From: Congregicoccus sp964517665
GTDB taxonomy: Bacteria; Verrucomicrobiota; Verrucomicrobiia; Opitutales; Opitutaceae
Direction: 5' to 3'
Assembly (NCBI GenBank): GCA_964517665.1
Contig: CAZFCY010000003.1
Location: 1-64,000, forward strand
Length of the DNA: 64,000 nucleotides
Position 1 is the first letter of the stretch. Each line of letters starts with the position of its first letter. The notes under the pieces are model-generated. The model had not been told where the DNA came from. It saw only the letters and a list, made by a program, of their open reading frames with translations, and ran no database searches. The position numbers and the translations under genes are program-made. Positions 8,651 through 16,940 of this stretch are shown one piece after another.

Positions 8651-10177
8651 ATGAAAAACTCCCGCAATCTGATCGTCGTGGACGATATCCGCGACTGGCA
8701 GCAGGAATGGAAAAACTACCCGGTCGTGTCGGCGGCCGACTATGTCGCGAGCGATGAATACGCCGCCGCCGGCTATCGCGTGATCAATCTCTGCCGCCAC
8801 GACCACAAGCTGAGCATGGGCTATTACGCCTCCCTCCTCGCCGAGGCGCGCGGCCACCGCGCCATGCCGACCGCGCGCACGTTGCAGGAGCTGATGAGCA
8901 AGCGCATCTACGAGGCGCAGCTCGAGGAATTGAACGACGCCGTGCGGCGCAGCCTCGCGCGCATCATCCAGGAGGACTTCAGCCTCAGCGTCTATTTCGG
9001 CCAGAACCTCGCCGCCTCGCACGCGAAGCTCTCCCAAACCCTCTTCAACATCTTTCCCTGCCCGCTCTTCAAGGTGCAGTTTGTTTACCGCGACGACGGC
9101 TGGGAAATAGGCAGCCTGCGCCCGCTCGGCCTCGGCCAGGTGCCCAAGGGACATCACTTCAAAGTCAAGGAGGCGATCGACGCCTTTCTCTCCAGGCGCT
9201 GGCGCTCCGAGCGCGACCGCCAGACCGGAAGCTACGACGTCGCCATCCTGCACAACCCGAACGAAAAACACCCGCCGTCGAACGCGAAGGCGCTGCGCAA
9301 CTTCATCCGCGCCGGCGAAGCCGTCGGGCTCGACGTCGAACTCATCACCAAGGCCGACTTTCCGCGGCTGCTCGAGTTCGACGCGCTTTTCATCCGCGAA
9401 ACGACCAGCCTCGGCGACCACACCTATCGTTTCGCCAACAAGGCCGAGCGCGAAGGCATGATCGTGATCGACGACGCCGACTCGATCCGCCGCTGCTGCA
9501 ACAAGGTCTATATGCACGAGCTGCTGCGCAAAAATCGCATCCCCATGCCGCGCACCGTGATCGTCTCGACGAAAAACATCGATCAGGTCGCCGCCACCGC
9601 CGGTTACCCGCTCGTCCTCAAGATCCCCGACAGCGCCTTCTCGCTCGGCGTCTTCAAGGTCGCCGACGAGGAGGAGTTTCGCGCCAAGGCCGCCGAGCTG
9701 CTCGACGACTCCGATCTCGTCCTCGCGCAGGAGTTCCTTCCCACCGACTTCGACTGGCGCGTCGGCGTGCTCGACCGCAAGCCGATCTTCGTCTGCCGCT
9801 ACTTCATGAGCAAGGACCACTGGCAGATCTACAACCACGCCCGCAAGGACGATGAAAGCTCGGGTGATTTCGACAGCATGCCCGTCGAGAAAGCTCCGCC
9901 GGTCGTGATCGAAACCGCGCTCCAGGCCGCGAACCTGATCGGCGACGGGCTCTACGGCGTCGATCTCAAGCAAAAGGGCGACAAGTGCTACGTGATCGAG
10001 ATCAACGACAATCCGAACATCGACGCCGGCGTGGAGGACGAATTGATCGGCCCGAAACTCTACGAGCGCATCATGCAAAGTTTCTTCGACCGGATCGAAC
10101 GCTCGAAACAGCGCGCCGACGACGACAATCCGTCCGCGCACGCGGAACCGGCCTTGAAGACGGCTCGTCACGCGTGA
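8651..10177 (+). CDS. RimK-type ATP-grasp ligase with N-terminal RLAN domain
   Basis: 508 residues. The first ~150 (NLIVVDDIRDWQ, YRVINLCRHDHKLSMGYYAS) match the RLAN domain that precedes a distinct class of RimK-like ligases. Residues about 190-490 are the ATP-grasp fold: VAILHNPNEKHPPS, FIRETTSLGDHTYRFANKAE, PLVLKIPDSAFSLGVFKV (ATP-binding Lys and glycine loop) and CYVIEINDNPNIDAGVED (metal-binding Glu and Asn). Such enzymes form amide bonds from an acyl-phosphate intermediate, usually adding amino acids to a carboxylate. The substrate is not known. Only weak Shine-Dalgarno sequence (cagg) precedes the ATG. Placed between a C39-like peptidase and a GCS2-type ligase, it very likely acts with both on the same product. 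Confidence 0.88.
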   Translation: MKNSRNLIVVDDIRDWQQEWKNYPVVSAADYVASDEYAAAGYRVINLCRHDHKLSMGYYASLLAEARGHRAMPTARTLQELMSKRIYEAQLEELNDAVRRSLARIIQEDFSLSVYFGQNLAASHAKLSQTLFNIFPCPLFKVQFVYRDDGWEIGSLRPLGLGQVPKGHHFKVKEAIDAFLSRRWRSERDRQTGSYDVAILHNPNEKHPPSNAKALRNFIRAGEAVGLDVELITKADFPRLLEFDALFIRETTSLGDHTYRFANKAEREGMIVIDDADSIRRCCNKVYMHELLRKNRIPMPRTVIVSTKNIDQVAATAGYPLVLKIPDSAFSLGVFKVADEEEFRAKAAELLDDSDLVLAQEFLPTDFDWRVGVLDRKPIFVCRYFMSKDHWQIYNHARKDDESSGDFDSMPVEKAPPVVIETALQAANLIGDGLYGVDLKQKGDKCYVIEINDNPNIDAGVEDELIGPKLYERIMQSFFDRIERSKQRADDDNPSAHAEPALKTARHA

Positions 10178-10191
10178 GCCCATCACGTTGT

Positions 10192-10274
10192 GGAGGGAGT
10201 GAGGGAATAAGGGAGTGAGGGGAATACACCTCTCCCGCCAACATCCCTCGTTCCCTCACTCCCTCATTCCCTCC
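10192..10274. repeat. Inverted repeat built from degenerate 8-nt tandem units, abutting the GCS2-type gene start
   Basis: The left arm 10192-10223 consists of about four copies of an AGGGAGTG-like unit. The right arm 10244-10274 consists of the complementary TCCCTCAC-like units. The arms pair almost throughout, with wobbles, across a 20-base loop. The right arm stops three bases before the ATG at 10278, so in RNA the hairpin would bury the ribosome-binding region of the downstream gene. No Shine-Dalgarno sequence is visible there otherwise. Confidence 0.8.
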
Positions 10275-10277
10275 CCC

Positions 10278-11513
10278 ATGCCTCGTCGCCTTCGCCTCTT
10301 CGAAGCCTTCGGACTCGAACTCGAATACATGGTCGTGCGGCGCGGCGACTTCGCGGTCGCTCCGGTCGTCGATCGCCTCATGATCGCGCGCGCCGGCGAG
10401 CCTTCGTCCGATTGCCGGCTCGGCCGCTGCGAAGCTTCCAACGAACTCGCCGCGCATGTATTCGAATTAAAAGCACCGAGGCCCGTCACCGACATCGAAC
10501 GCGCCGAACAGGCATTCGCCGGCGCGGTCAAACACGCCAACCGCATCCTCGCCGCGGAGGATTGCATGCTCCTTCCCGGGCCGATGCACCCGACGATGGA
10601 CCCGGCGCGCGAATCCGGCATCTGGCCGCACGAGGGACGCGAGATCTACGAGGCTTACGATCGCGTCTTCGATGTTCGCCGACACGGCTGGCTCAACCTG
10701 CAGAGCTGCCACATCAACCTGCCCTTCGCGAACGACCACGAGTTCGGCCTGCTGCACGCGGCCGTCATTCTCCTGCTTCCGTTCCTGCCGGCAATCGCCG
10801 CCGGCAGCCCGTTCAAGGAGGGACGCGTCACCGGCTGGCGTGACACGCGGCTCGACGTTTATCGCAACAACCAGAAACGTTTCCCGCTCATCGCTGGCGC
10901 GATCGTCCCCGAGCCGCTGTTCACCGAGGCCGATTACCGCGAAAAAATCCTCGCGCCGATGATGCGCCAGATCGCGCCGGCCAATCGCAAAGGCATTTTC
11001 CAGGAAGGCTGGCTCAACTCGCGCGGCGCGATCGCGCGCTTCAATCGCGGCGCGATCGAGATCCGCGTCCTCGACGTCCAGGAATGCCCGCTCGCCGACA
11101 TGGCCATCGCCTCGCTCGTCATCGCCACGCTGCGCACGCTCGTCGAACTCCACGGCGACGACCTCCTTCGCCTGGCGCGTCAATCGAGCACGGCCCGCCG
11201 CAAGCGCCAGCTCCTCGCCTGCGCGCGCCACGGCTTCGCGGCCGAACTCGATCTCCCCGACATCCGCGAAGCCTTCGGCGTTCCTTCCCGCGCTCGCGAC
11301 GCGCGCGGCTTCTGGCGGCACATCCTGCGCAAATTTTCCGGCGACGCCCTGCCCGCCCACCACCGCGAGGTCGTCGAATTCATCCTCCGCCGCGGCAACC
11401 TCGCCGACCGCCTCCTCGCCTTCCACCGCCGCCAGCGCCCCGGCGAATCCTTCCCCCGCCTCCTCCCCAAACTCGCCACCTGCCTCGCGGAAAACCACAC
11501 ATTCACTCCCTGA
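10278..11513 (+). CDS. GCS2-type carboxylate-amine ligase (glutamate-cysteine ligase fold)
   Basis: 411 residues from the ATG at 10278 (MPRRLRLFEAFGLELEYMVV). FEAFGLELEYMVV is the GCS2 entry motif with metal-binding acidic residues. CEASNELAAHVFELKAPRP, HGWLNLQSCHINLPFANDHE and RGAIEIRVLDVQECPLADMA supply the rest of the active-site framework. Family members ligate an amine to a carboxylate, often the gamma-carboxyl of Glu, using ATP. It is the third gene of the C39 peptidase/RLAN ATP-grasp/GCS2 trio, which looks like a dedicated pathway and not glutathione synthesis. The ATG follows directly on the pyrimidine-rich arm of an inverted repeat. Its convergent neighbour is the MtrB-like barrel gene, with a 36-nt palindrome in between. 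Confidence 0.85.
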   Translation: MPRRLRLFEAFGLELEYMVVRRGDFAVAPVVDRLMIARAGEPSSDCRLGRCEASNELAAHVFELKAPRPVTDIERAEQAFAGAVKHANRILAAEDCMLLPGPMHPTMDPARESGIWPHEGREIYEAYDRVFDVRRHGWLNLQSCHINLPFANDHEFGLLHAAVILLLPFLPAIAAGSPFKEGRVTGWRDTRLDVYRNNQKRFPLIAGAIVPEPLFTEADYREKILAPMMRQIAPANRKGIFQEGWLNSRGAIARFNRGAIEIRVLDVQECPLADMAIASLVIATLRTLVELHGDDLLRLARQSSTARRKRQLLACARHGFAAELDLPDIREAFGVPSRARDARGFWRHILRKFSGDALPAHHREVVEFILRRGNLADRLLAFHRRQRPGESFPRLLPKLATCLAENHTFTP

Positions 11514-11527
11514 CACCCGCCACAAGA

Positions 11528-11563
11528 GCCCGATTTTTGTAACGTACGTTACAAAAATCGGGT
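11528..11563. repeat. 36-nt palindromic element, copy 1 (symmetric core)
   Basis: Core TGTAACGTACGTTACA with arms CCCGATTTT/AAAATCGGG: a perfect 34-nt palindrome at 11529-11562. It lies between two convergent genes (GCS2-type ligase and MtrB-like barrel), so it could act as a bidirectional terminator or a protein-binding site. Confidence 0.9.
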
Positions 11564-11712
11564 TTCACCTCCCCGGGGCATCCCTTCAAAACCCATCGCT
11601 GGCAAGACGATCTCCCAGAGGCGATTCAGCGGATGGACCCGCATATCGACCATCTTTCCGCTTGCCCCGCGGGCGCCGGCGTCCCGCTCCTGCAACCACA
11701 CCAGTCGACGCC

Positions 11713-13749
11713 TCAAAAAACGAACTGCACCTTGCCGTAGAGCACGTGCGCGTCGAAATCGTTCAAGCCCGGCCATGTCTCGTCCCGGTTCGTCACGTAG
11801 CCGTATTTAAACGTGTAGATCAGCGTTTCGCTCTGCCGGCGCTTCCACGTCACATACGTCGCCTCCTGCTTCTGGCTCACGCCGAAGGGCAGCGAGGTCG
11901 CCGAGTTGTCGATGAAGTTCGACGCGTCGAACAACGAGTAGTCCAGCAGCAGGTCGTCGCGGTCGGTCAGCGCATACCCGCCGCCGATCGCCAGGTTGAC
12001 ATAGTTGTTGTCGCCGTGCTGGACAAACTGATACGCCGGCGTCTTCAGTTGGTCGAAGGTCACGTTCACGCTGCCGGTGACATACAGCCGGTTCGTCGGG
12101 CTCCACGTCACGCTTTCGCTGATGATATGCGAGGTCAGCTCCGAGCTTTCCACCGGCGCCAGGCCCGCCTCGATGCTGTCGATCGTCGACTGCTGGAAAT
12201 CGTAGCGCGTTACGAAGCCGAGCTTCGACACCGGCCGCCACGATACGCGGAAGTTCAAATCGTGCGTCTCGAAATCCTGGTCGGTGATATAGGCCGGATA
12301 ACGGTCGCCGCCCGTCGCCGGCGTGTTGTCGCGCGCCGCGTCGTAATCGTTCACCTTCACCTTGAAATAATATTGCGCGGCAAACGTGAGCCCGGGCTTC
12401 GCATACCAGTTCGCGTTCAATGAATACTTCTGCGTGCGCCGTTCGTTGTCCATCGCGCGGTCGATCGTCTTCTCGCCCGTGTGGTGGATGATCCGCTCCT
12501 CGTGCAACGTGCCGCTGCCCTGGATCCATTCGGCCTCGCCGCTGAAGACCCAGTTCGGCCTGCCGGTGTAACGCACGTCGATCGCTCCCGCGAACTCGTC
12601 CCACTCCTTGTCGTGCCCGCCCTCGACGTCCTCGAGAATCGCCGGCACGGTCGCGCCGCCGCCGAAGTTCGTCTCGACGAATTCCGCCATCGTTTCCTGA
12701 TGCAGGTTCTCGTAGCGGAAGCTCGGACGGATCGTCCAATGCTTCCGCGGTGTATAGACCGCGTTCAGGTTGAGCACCGTCTGCTTCAGCTCGGCGTGAC
12801 CTTCGAGGTCGTAGTAACCTTCGTCACGCTGCTGCCGGCGAAGAAACGCCGGATCGAACACCGGATCGTAGGTCTGGCCGTAGATCCGGCTGCCGTGGAT
12901 CATCGTGTCGAGGTCGGTGATCAACGCTCCCGCCGAGACCGTGAGCTGCCCGGTCAGCTTGCGATGATAATAGCCATGCGTCGCCCAGAGGTCGTTCGAG
13001 GTCCTGTCCTTTTGGGTGACGATGCGATCGGCGTTTTCGAACGGACGACGGCGATTGTAGCGCTTGTTGTCGAGGTCGGTGTCGGAGTAACGCGTGCCGA
13101 CGTTCCACTTCTGGTCGGCCTGTGTCTGATTGCCGACATCGAGCGAGACGAACGTCGTCACCTCGTCCACGTCGTGGAATGCCGGCACGATGTTGCGCGT
13201 GCCGTAGGGCGCGCCGACGAGGTTCGTGTCGCCCCACTGGGTCGTGCTCTTCGTGCCGTCGCGGGTGTTTCGTTCGTAGCGCAGGCGAATCAGCGTCTGA
13301 CCCGGCGTGTAGGCGCCGACTTCGAGCCACGTCTTTGCGCGGTCGATCCCCAGCTCCTCGTCGAACAGCGTGAGACGTGTGTCGCTCGGTCGAAACACAC
13401 CGCCCGAGCCGTCATACCAAACCCGATATTGTTGGTAGCCGGCATCGACGTAGAACTTGTCCAGCTTCTCGAAGCGCCCTGCGAACCGATAGTCGTAATC
13501 GAACGGCAAAGCGCGCGCCTCGAACTCGAAGATGTCGTCCTCCCCTTCGCGCGTGAGACGAAACTCCTCCAACCCGCCCATGCCCTTCCCGGCGTGCTGG
13601 ACCATTTGCTGATACGCGGCGCGGTCGCCGTCGCGCAGGGCGCCGCCGATCGCGACCGAGACGACGCCACTCGACGTGACCGTCTGGCCGCACAATGCAG
13701 CCGGGACGAGCAGGGTGGCCCAAAGAGAGAAGGAGCGAAAGCTTTGCAT
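11713..13749 (-). CDS. MtrB/PioB-like outer-membrane beta-barrel of a porin-cytochrome conduit
   Basis: 678 residues. MQSFRSFSLWATLLVPAALC is a signal peptide. The rest is made of alternating amphipathic beta strands separated by polar turns, ends in an outer-membrane-type C-terminal strand (VLYGKVQFVF) and has no plug. Segments such as ALPFDYDYRFAGRFEKLDKF and PGQTLIRLRYERNTRDGTKS are typical of the MtrB/PioB family, whose barrels sheath a multihaem cytochrome across the outer membrane. The barrel starts 30 bp after the octahaem lipoprotein gene, the arrangement expected for such a conduit. The N-terminal CXXC found in Shewanella MtrB is not seen. Family by eye: likely, not proven; a generic outer-membrane porin is the alternative. 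Confidence 0.8.
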   Translation of the reverse strand: MQSFRSFSLWATLLVPAALCGQTVTSSGVVSVAIGGALRDGDRAAYQQMVQHAGKGMGGLEEFRLTREGEDDIFEFEARALPFDYDYRFAGRFEKLDKFYVDAGYQQYRVWYDGSGGVFRPSDTRLTLFDEELGIDRAKTWLEVGAYTPGQTLIRLRYERNTRDGTKSTTQWGDTNLVGAPYGTRNIVPAFHDVDEVTTFVSLDVGNQTQADQKWNVGTRYSDTDLDNKRYNRRRPFENADRIVTQKDRTSNDLWATHGYYHRKLTGQLTVSAGALITDLDTMIHGSRIYGQTYDPVFDPAFLRRQQRDEGYYDLEGHAELKQTVLNLNAVYTPRKHWTIRPSFRYENLHQETMAEFVETNFGGGATVPAILEDVEGGHDKEWDEFAGAIDVRYTGRPNWVFSGEAEWIQGSGTLHEERIIHHTGEKTIDRAMDNERRTQKYSLNANWYAKPGLTFAAQYYFKVKVNDYDAARDNTPATGGDRYPAYITDQDFETHDLNFRVSWRPVSKLGFVTRYDFQQSTIDSIEAGLAPVESSELTSHIISESVTWSPTNRLYVTGSVNVTFDQLKTPAYQFVQHGDNNYVNLAIGGGYALTDRDDLLLDYSLFDASNFIDNSATSLPFGVSQKQEATYVTWKRRQSETLIYTFKYGYVTNRDETWPGLNDFDAHVLYGKVQFVF

Positions 13750-13779
13750 GGTGGGCGTGGGTCGAGGTGACGGTCGAAG

Positions 13780-14562
13780 TTAAAAGCGGAGCGACGAATT
13801 GACGTGCGAACCGTGGACGGCCTCGTGGCAGCCTGCCGTCCAGCACGTGCCGCGCTGCACGAAGGCGGCGTGATCGCGCCCGCCGATCATCAACTGTCCC
13901 ATCGCCGTCTGCTGCTGGAAGTGGCACTGCAGACAGAGCGTCTGGTTGCGCGACTTGAGCATCTTCGCATTCACCGTGCCGTGCGGATTGTGGCAGGTCG
14001 TGCAGTTGTCGCGCAGCGCCTCGTGCTCGAAGACGAACGGCCCCCGCTGCGCTTCGTGGCAGCTCAGGCACGTGGCGTCCGCCGAAACGAGATTCGTGCC
14101 GCCGCCGATCACCGCGTCGCCCGCATGCGGGTCGTGGCAATCGTTGCAGGTCACCTTGCCTCCCATCACCGGATGCGCGTGCGGCAGCGCGAACTCGCCG
14201 CGCTTGTCGAGATGGCACTGGAAACAGGTCTCGGGCGATCGGCCCGGATTCACGATCGTGCCGACTTCCCCGCCCGACTTCACGTGCTCGCTGCCCGGGC
14301 CGTGGCAGGATTCGCACCCGATGCCGAGCGCGTGCTCGCCGCCGGTCATCAGATTCGCATGCGTCGCATCGTGAAACGCCGAGGTCACGTTTTCATGGCA
14401 GTCGGCGCATTCCTGCGATCCGACGAACCTCGCGCCGGGCACCGTCGCCGGCGGCGCCAGGAGCGTGCGGCTCGCCGTCACGCATCCGATCAGCAGCACG
14501 CCCCATACGGCCACACCGCCGAACAACAAGGTGGTTTTCGTGCAACGAGGACGAGGGGACAT
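13780..14562 (-). CDS. Octahaem c-type cytochrome lipoprotein (porin-cytochrome conduit partner)
   Basis: 260 residues. A lipobox (LLIGC, Cys27) indicates a lipoprotein. Seven CXXCH haem sites lie near residues 52, 83, 113, 139, 165, 187 and 210. A CX4CH site (CWTAGCH) at 240-246 gives a probable eighth haem. Extra His residues between sites can serve as distal ligands. Layout and length fit periplasmic or barrel-inserted cytochromes of the DmsE/MtrA or OmaB kind, which carry electrons through an MtrB-type barrel. It lies directly upstream of the barrel gene (30 bp) and downstream of the ImcH-like quinol oxidase gene. Haem attachment needs a cytochrome c maturation system; resB and ccsA lie in the same cluster. 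Confidence 0.85.
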   Translation of the reverse strand: MSPRPRCTKTTLLFGGVAVWGVLLIGCVTASRTLLAPPATVPGARFVGSQECADCHENVTSAFHDATHANLMTGGEHALGIGCESCHGPGSEHVKSGGEVGTIVNPGRSPETCFQCHLDKRGEFALPHAHPVMGGKVTCNDCHDPHAGDAVIGGGTNLVSADATCLSCHEAQRGPFVFEHEALRDNCTTCHNPHGTVNAKMLKSRNQTLCLQCHFQQQTAMGQLMIGGRDHAAFVQRGTCWTAGCHEAVHGSHVNSSLRF

Positions 14563-14765
14563 AAGATGAAGCGATCGTACAACGATGCCGACTCTTTCGG
14601 CAGCATGGTCAGTCTATTGGTCTCTCCCCGCGTTTGGCTGCGCATCGTTTGGCACGCTGGCCGCAGGGGTTGCTCCACTTCCATGGATGGCAATTTCCGG
14701 AGCTTGCACTCCCGGCGCCCACCCGAAGTCGCCCGTCGCGTTCGCTCCCGACTTCCTTCACGAGG

Positions 14766-16244
14766 TCACTGGTTGCCGCCGTTGTGACAGTCCGAGCACG
14801 TGAGCTCGGGATCGAGATCTCCGTCCGGATGCTCGAACTCGAGCCCGGTCGCCGAAAGCAACGCGAGCTGCGGTCCCGCGCCCTGCGATAGAATCGTGTG
14901 GCAGGAGTTGCAATCGCTCGACCGCACGCCTTCGCCCGTCTCGGTCTTGTGCCTGTCGTCGTGGCAGCGGAAACAGCCGAGCCAGTCCTTGTGGCCGATG
15001 TTGTTGGGATACACGCGCCAGTCCGCTTTCCGTTCCGGAAAAATCGACGTCGCGAACAACCGCTGCACGGTCTCGACCGCGCCCGGCAGATGCGGATGGC
15101 CGCTGTAACGCGTTTCCAGATACGCCGCGATCTTCCCCGGCGCCTCGGCATCCGTCGCCATCTCCTGCTCCATCGCCTTCACCGCCTCGCGCTTGATGTT
15201 CGGCAACTGCGTGCTCAGCCCGCCCGACGCCATCGCGCGCTCCACCACCTCGTTCGCCGTCGGAAACACGTGCGCCGGCCGGTTGTGGCAATCCATGCAG
15301 TCCATCACGCGAATCCCGTCCGCCGGCGGCTCGCCTTCGAACTCGTCGGTCTTGAACACCCGCGTGCTGCCGTCGCGCATGTTGGTCACGCGCATCCAGG
15401 GAATGTCCTGCCGCTTCTCGTCGACCGCGTAGTATTCCACTTTTTCGTTTTCGTTCACGTGCCAGTGGATTCCGCCCGGCGGCGCATCCGGGTTGCTCTG
15501 GTTCACGTGCATCAGCATCCGCACGCTGTAGGGCGTGTTCCTTCTGTCGGAAAGAAAGTGCGTGTAGTTCACGTCGATGTTGCCGTGAAACTTTTCCGGC
15601 CAGTGACATTTCTCGCAGATGTCCTGCGCCGGCCGCAGGTTCTTCAGCGGCGTCTCGATCGGACGGTTGTAGTTGTCCAGTGTATAGGCGACGAGCTGGT
15701 GCACGCCGTTGAGCTTCGCCTTGAAGAACCACTCCGCGCCCGAACCGATGTGGCACTCCACGCAATCGACCCGCGCGTGCGATCCGCGTTTGTAGGTCAC
15801 CAGCTCCGGGTTCATCGCCGTGTGGCACACTTCGCCGCAGAACTGCACCGACTCCGAATAGTGATACGTCTGGTAGCTGCCGAACGCGCTCAACAGCAGA
15901 AAGCCGAGCGCCCCGAACCCGAAGAGGATCATCGTGCGCCGCTGCCGGGCACTGGAAAAATCCAGCCGCCACTTGTCCGGCATCGTGGCGGCATGCTTGA
16001 TCGCCCACCGCCGCTGCAACCAGGCTCCGAGCGCCGCGAGAGCCAGCCCGCCGATCAGAAAGCCCGGCGCGACGATATAGGTGAAGATCCCGAGATACGG
16101 ATTCGCGTCGCCCTGCGTGAAATCCATCCACACCAGCAGCGCGAACGAGAACAGCGCGCCGACCGCCACGACAAACCCGATCGCGCTGATCCAGTTGTTG
16201 AAATGCGAACGCGCGCGCGGCGCGGCAGTGGGTCCGTTGGACAT
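14766..16244 (-). CDS. ImcH-like inner-membrane NapC/NirT multihaem cytochrome (seven haems)
   Basis: 492 residues with transmembrane segments near 19-39, 52-78 and 104-122. A NapC/NirT-type domain follows, opening with CGEVCH (CX3CH, residues 136-141) and CVECH (161-165), then CEKCH (210-214), CMDCH, CFRCH, CNSCH and CSDCH: seven haem sites in all. Three membrane spans plus a NapC/NirT core and seven haems match ImcH of Geobacter, a quinol-oxidising cytochrome that hands electrons to periplasmic carriers for higher-potential acceptors. Here it would feed the octahaem cytochrome and MtrB-like barrel downstream. A 203-bp spacer (14563-14765) separates it from them and shows no gene I can support. 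A different terminal reductase role is possible. Confidence 0.85.
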   Translation of the reverse strand: MSNGPTAAPRARSHFNNWISAIGFVVAVGALFSFALLVWMDFTQGDANPYLGIFTYIVAPGFLIGGLALAALGAWLQRRWAIKHAATMPDKWRLDFSSARQRRTMILFGFGALGFLLLSAFGSYQTYHYSESVQFCGEVCHTAMNPELVTYKRGSHARVDCVECHIGSGAEWFFKAKLNGVHQLVAYTLDNYNRPIETPLKNLRPAQDICEKCHWPEKFHGNIDVNYTHFLSDRRNTPYSVRMLMHVNQSNPDAPPGGIHWHVNENEKVEYYAVDEKRQDIPWMRVTNMRDGSTRVFKTDEFEGEPPADGIRVMDCMDCHNRPAHVFPTANEVVERAMASGGLSTQLPNIKREAVKAMEQEMATDAEAPGKIAAYLETRYSGHPHLPGAVETVQRLFATSIFPERKADWRVYPNNIGHKDWLGCFRCHDDRHKTETGEGVRSSDCNSCHTILSQGAGPQLALLSATGLEFEHPDGDLDPELTCSDCHNGGNQ

Positions 16245-16342
16245 CGTGGGAATCGCGGTGGCGCGGCAGTGGCGATCAGAGCGGCTCTCCAGGCCTTCCT
16301 GGGTTTTGTTCGCGCTGGTGGCTCATCTCCGCGCGACGCTGT

Positions 16343-16681
16343 TCACGGTTTGAACGCCCGGATATATGCCACCAACTCCTCGATCTCATCCGACGAGAGT
16401 TCGTCCTTGAAGCTCTTCATCCTCTCTTTCCCGTTCTCGTCCACGACGCCTTCGGTCGTCACGCGGATGATTTCCTCGTCGGTCATCTCCGCCTGCACCT
16501 TCGGGTCGGTGTAGTCCTTCACCTTTAGACGTTTTCCAACCCTCGTCTGCCCTTTGCCATCGGCTCCGTGACATTTCAGGCAGTGGTTTTCCCAGTTTTC
16601 AGTGACAGGCGCGGCCATGCTGAAGGCCGTCCCGAAAACGAATGCGAGCCCGGCCAGGGCGATCTTCGAAGTCGTGTTCAT
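16343..16681 (-). CDS. Small monohaem c-type cytochrome
   Basis: 112 residues from the ATG at 16681. MNTTSKIALAGLAFVFGTAF is a signal peptide, placing the protein in the periplasm. One haem site, CLKCH, stands about 35 residues from the start in the order usual for class I cytochromes. A likely axial Met lies in KERMKSFKDELSSDEIEELV, and the last helix ends VAYIRAFKP. It is transcribed ahead of the ImcH-like gene, with 98 bp between them. It probably shuttles electrons between the inner-membrane cytochrome and the periplasmic or outer-membrane cytochrome. An in-frame upstream extension to 16852 lacks a signal peptide at its start and is not favoured. Confidence 0.9.
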   Translation of the reverse strand: MNTTSKIALAGLAFVFGTAFSMAAPVTENWENHCLKCHGADGKGQTRVGKRLKVKDYTDPKVQAEMTDEEIIRVTTEGVVDENGKERMKSFKDELSSDEIEELVAYIRAFKP

Positions 16682-16940
16682 CGTTGTTATGGGGTTGTGG
16701 ATGCGTCGAGAAGGGGAGAAGCGCTTGGCAATACTCCCGGCATGATGCCCGCAATCTGCCGCCACTGACTCCGCATTGCTTGCCGAGTTGAACGCAGCAA
16801 ATGCCTTGCCGCGCCGAAACCCCGCGCCACCTGGGCCGCGGTTCTTGTTCACGGCGCCAAGCCACGCGCATCACAACACAGGAGATGCGCAGCGCAGCGC
16901 CTCGCGCTCCGGCATGATCCCTTCGCGCCACTTTCCACCC

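Noticed and set aside
14563..14765. A coding gene in the spacer between the octahaem and ImcH-like genes
   Set aside because: Short frames there lack a start with ribosome-binding sequence, any motif, or continuity with a neighbouring protein.
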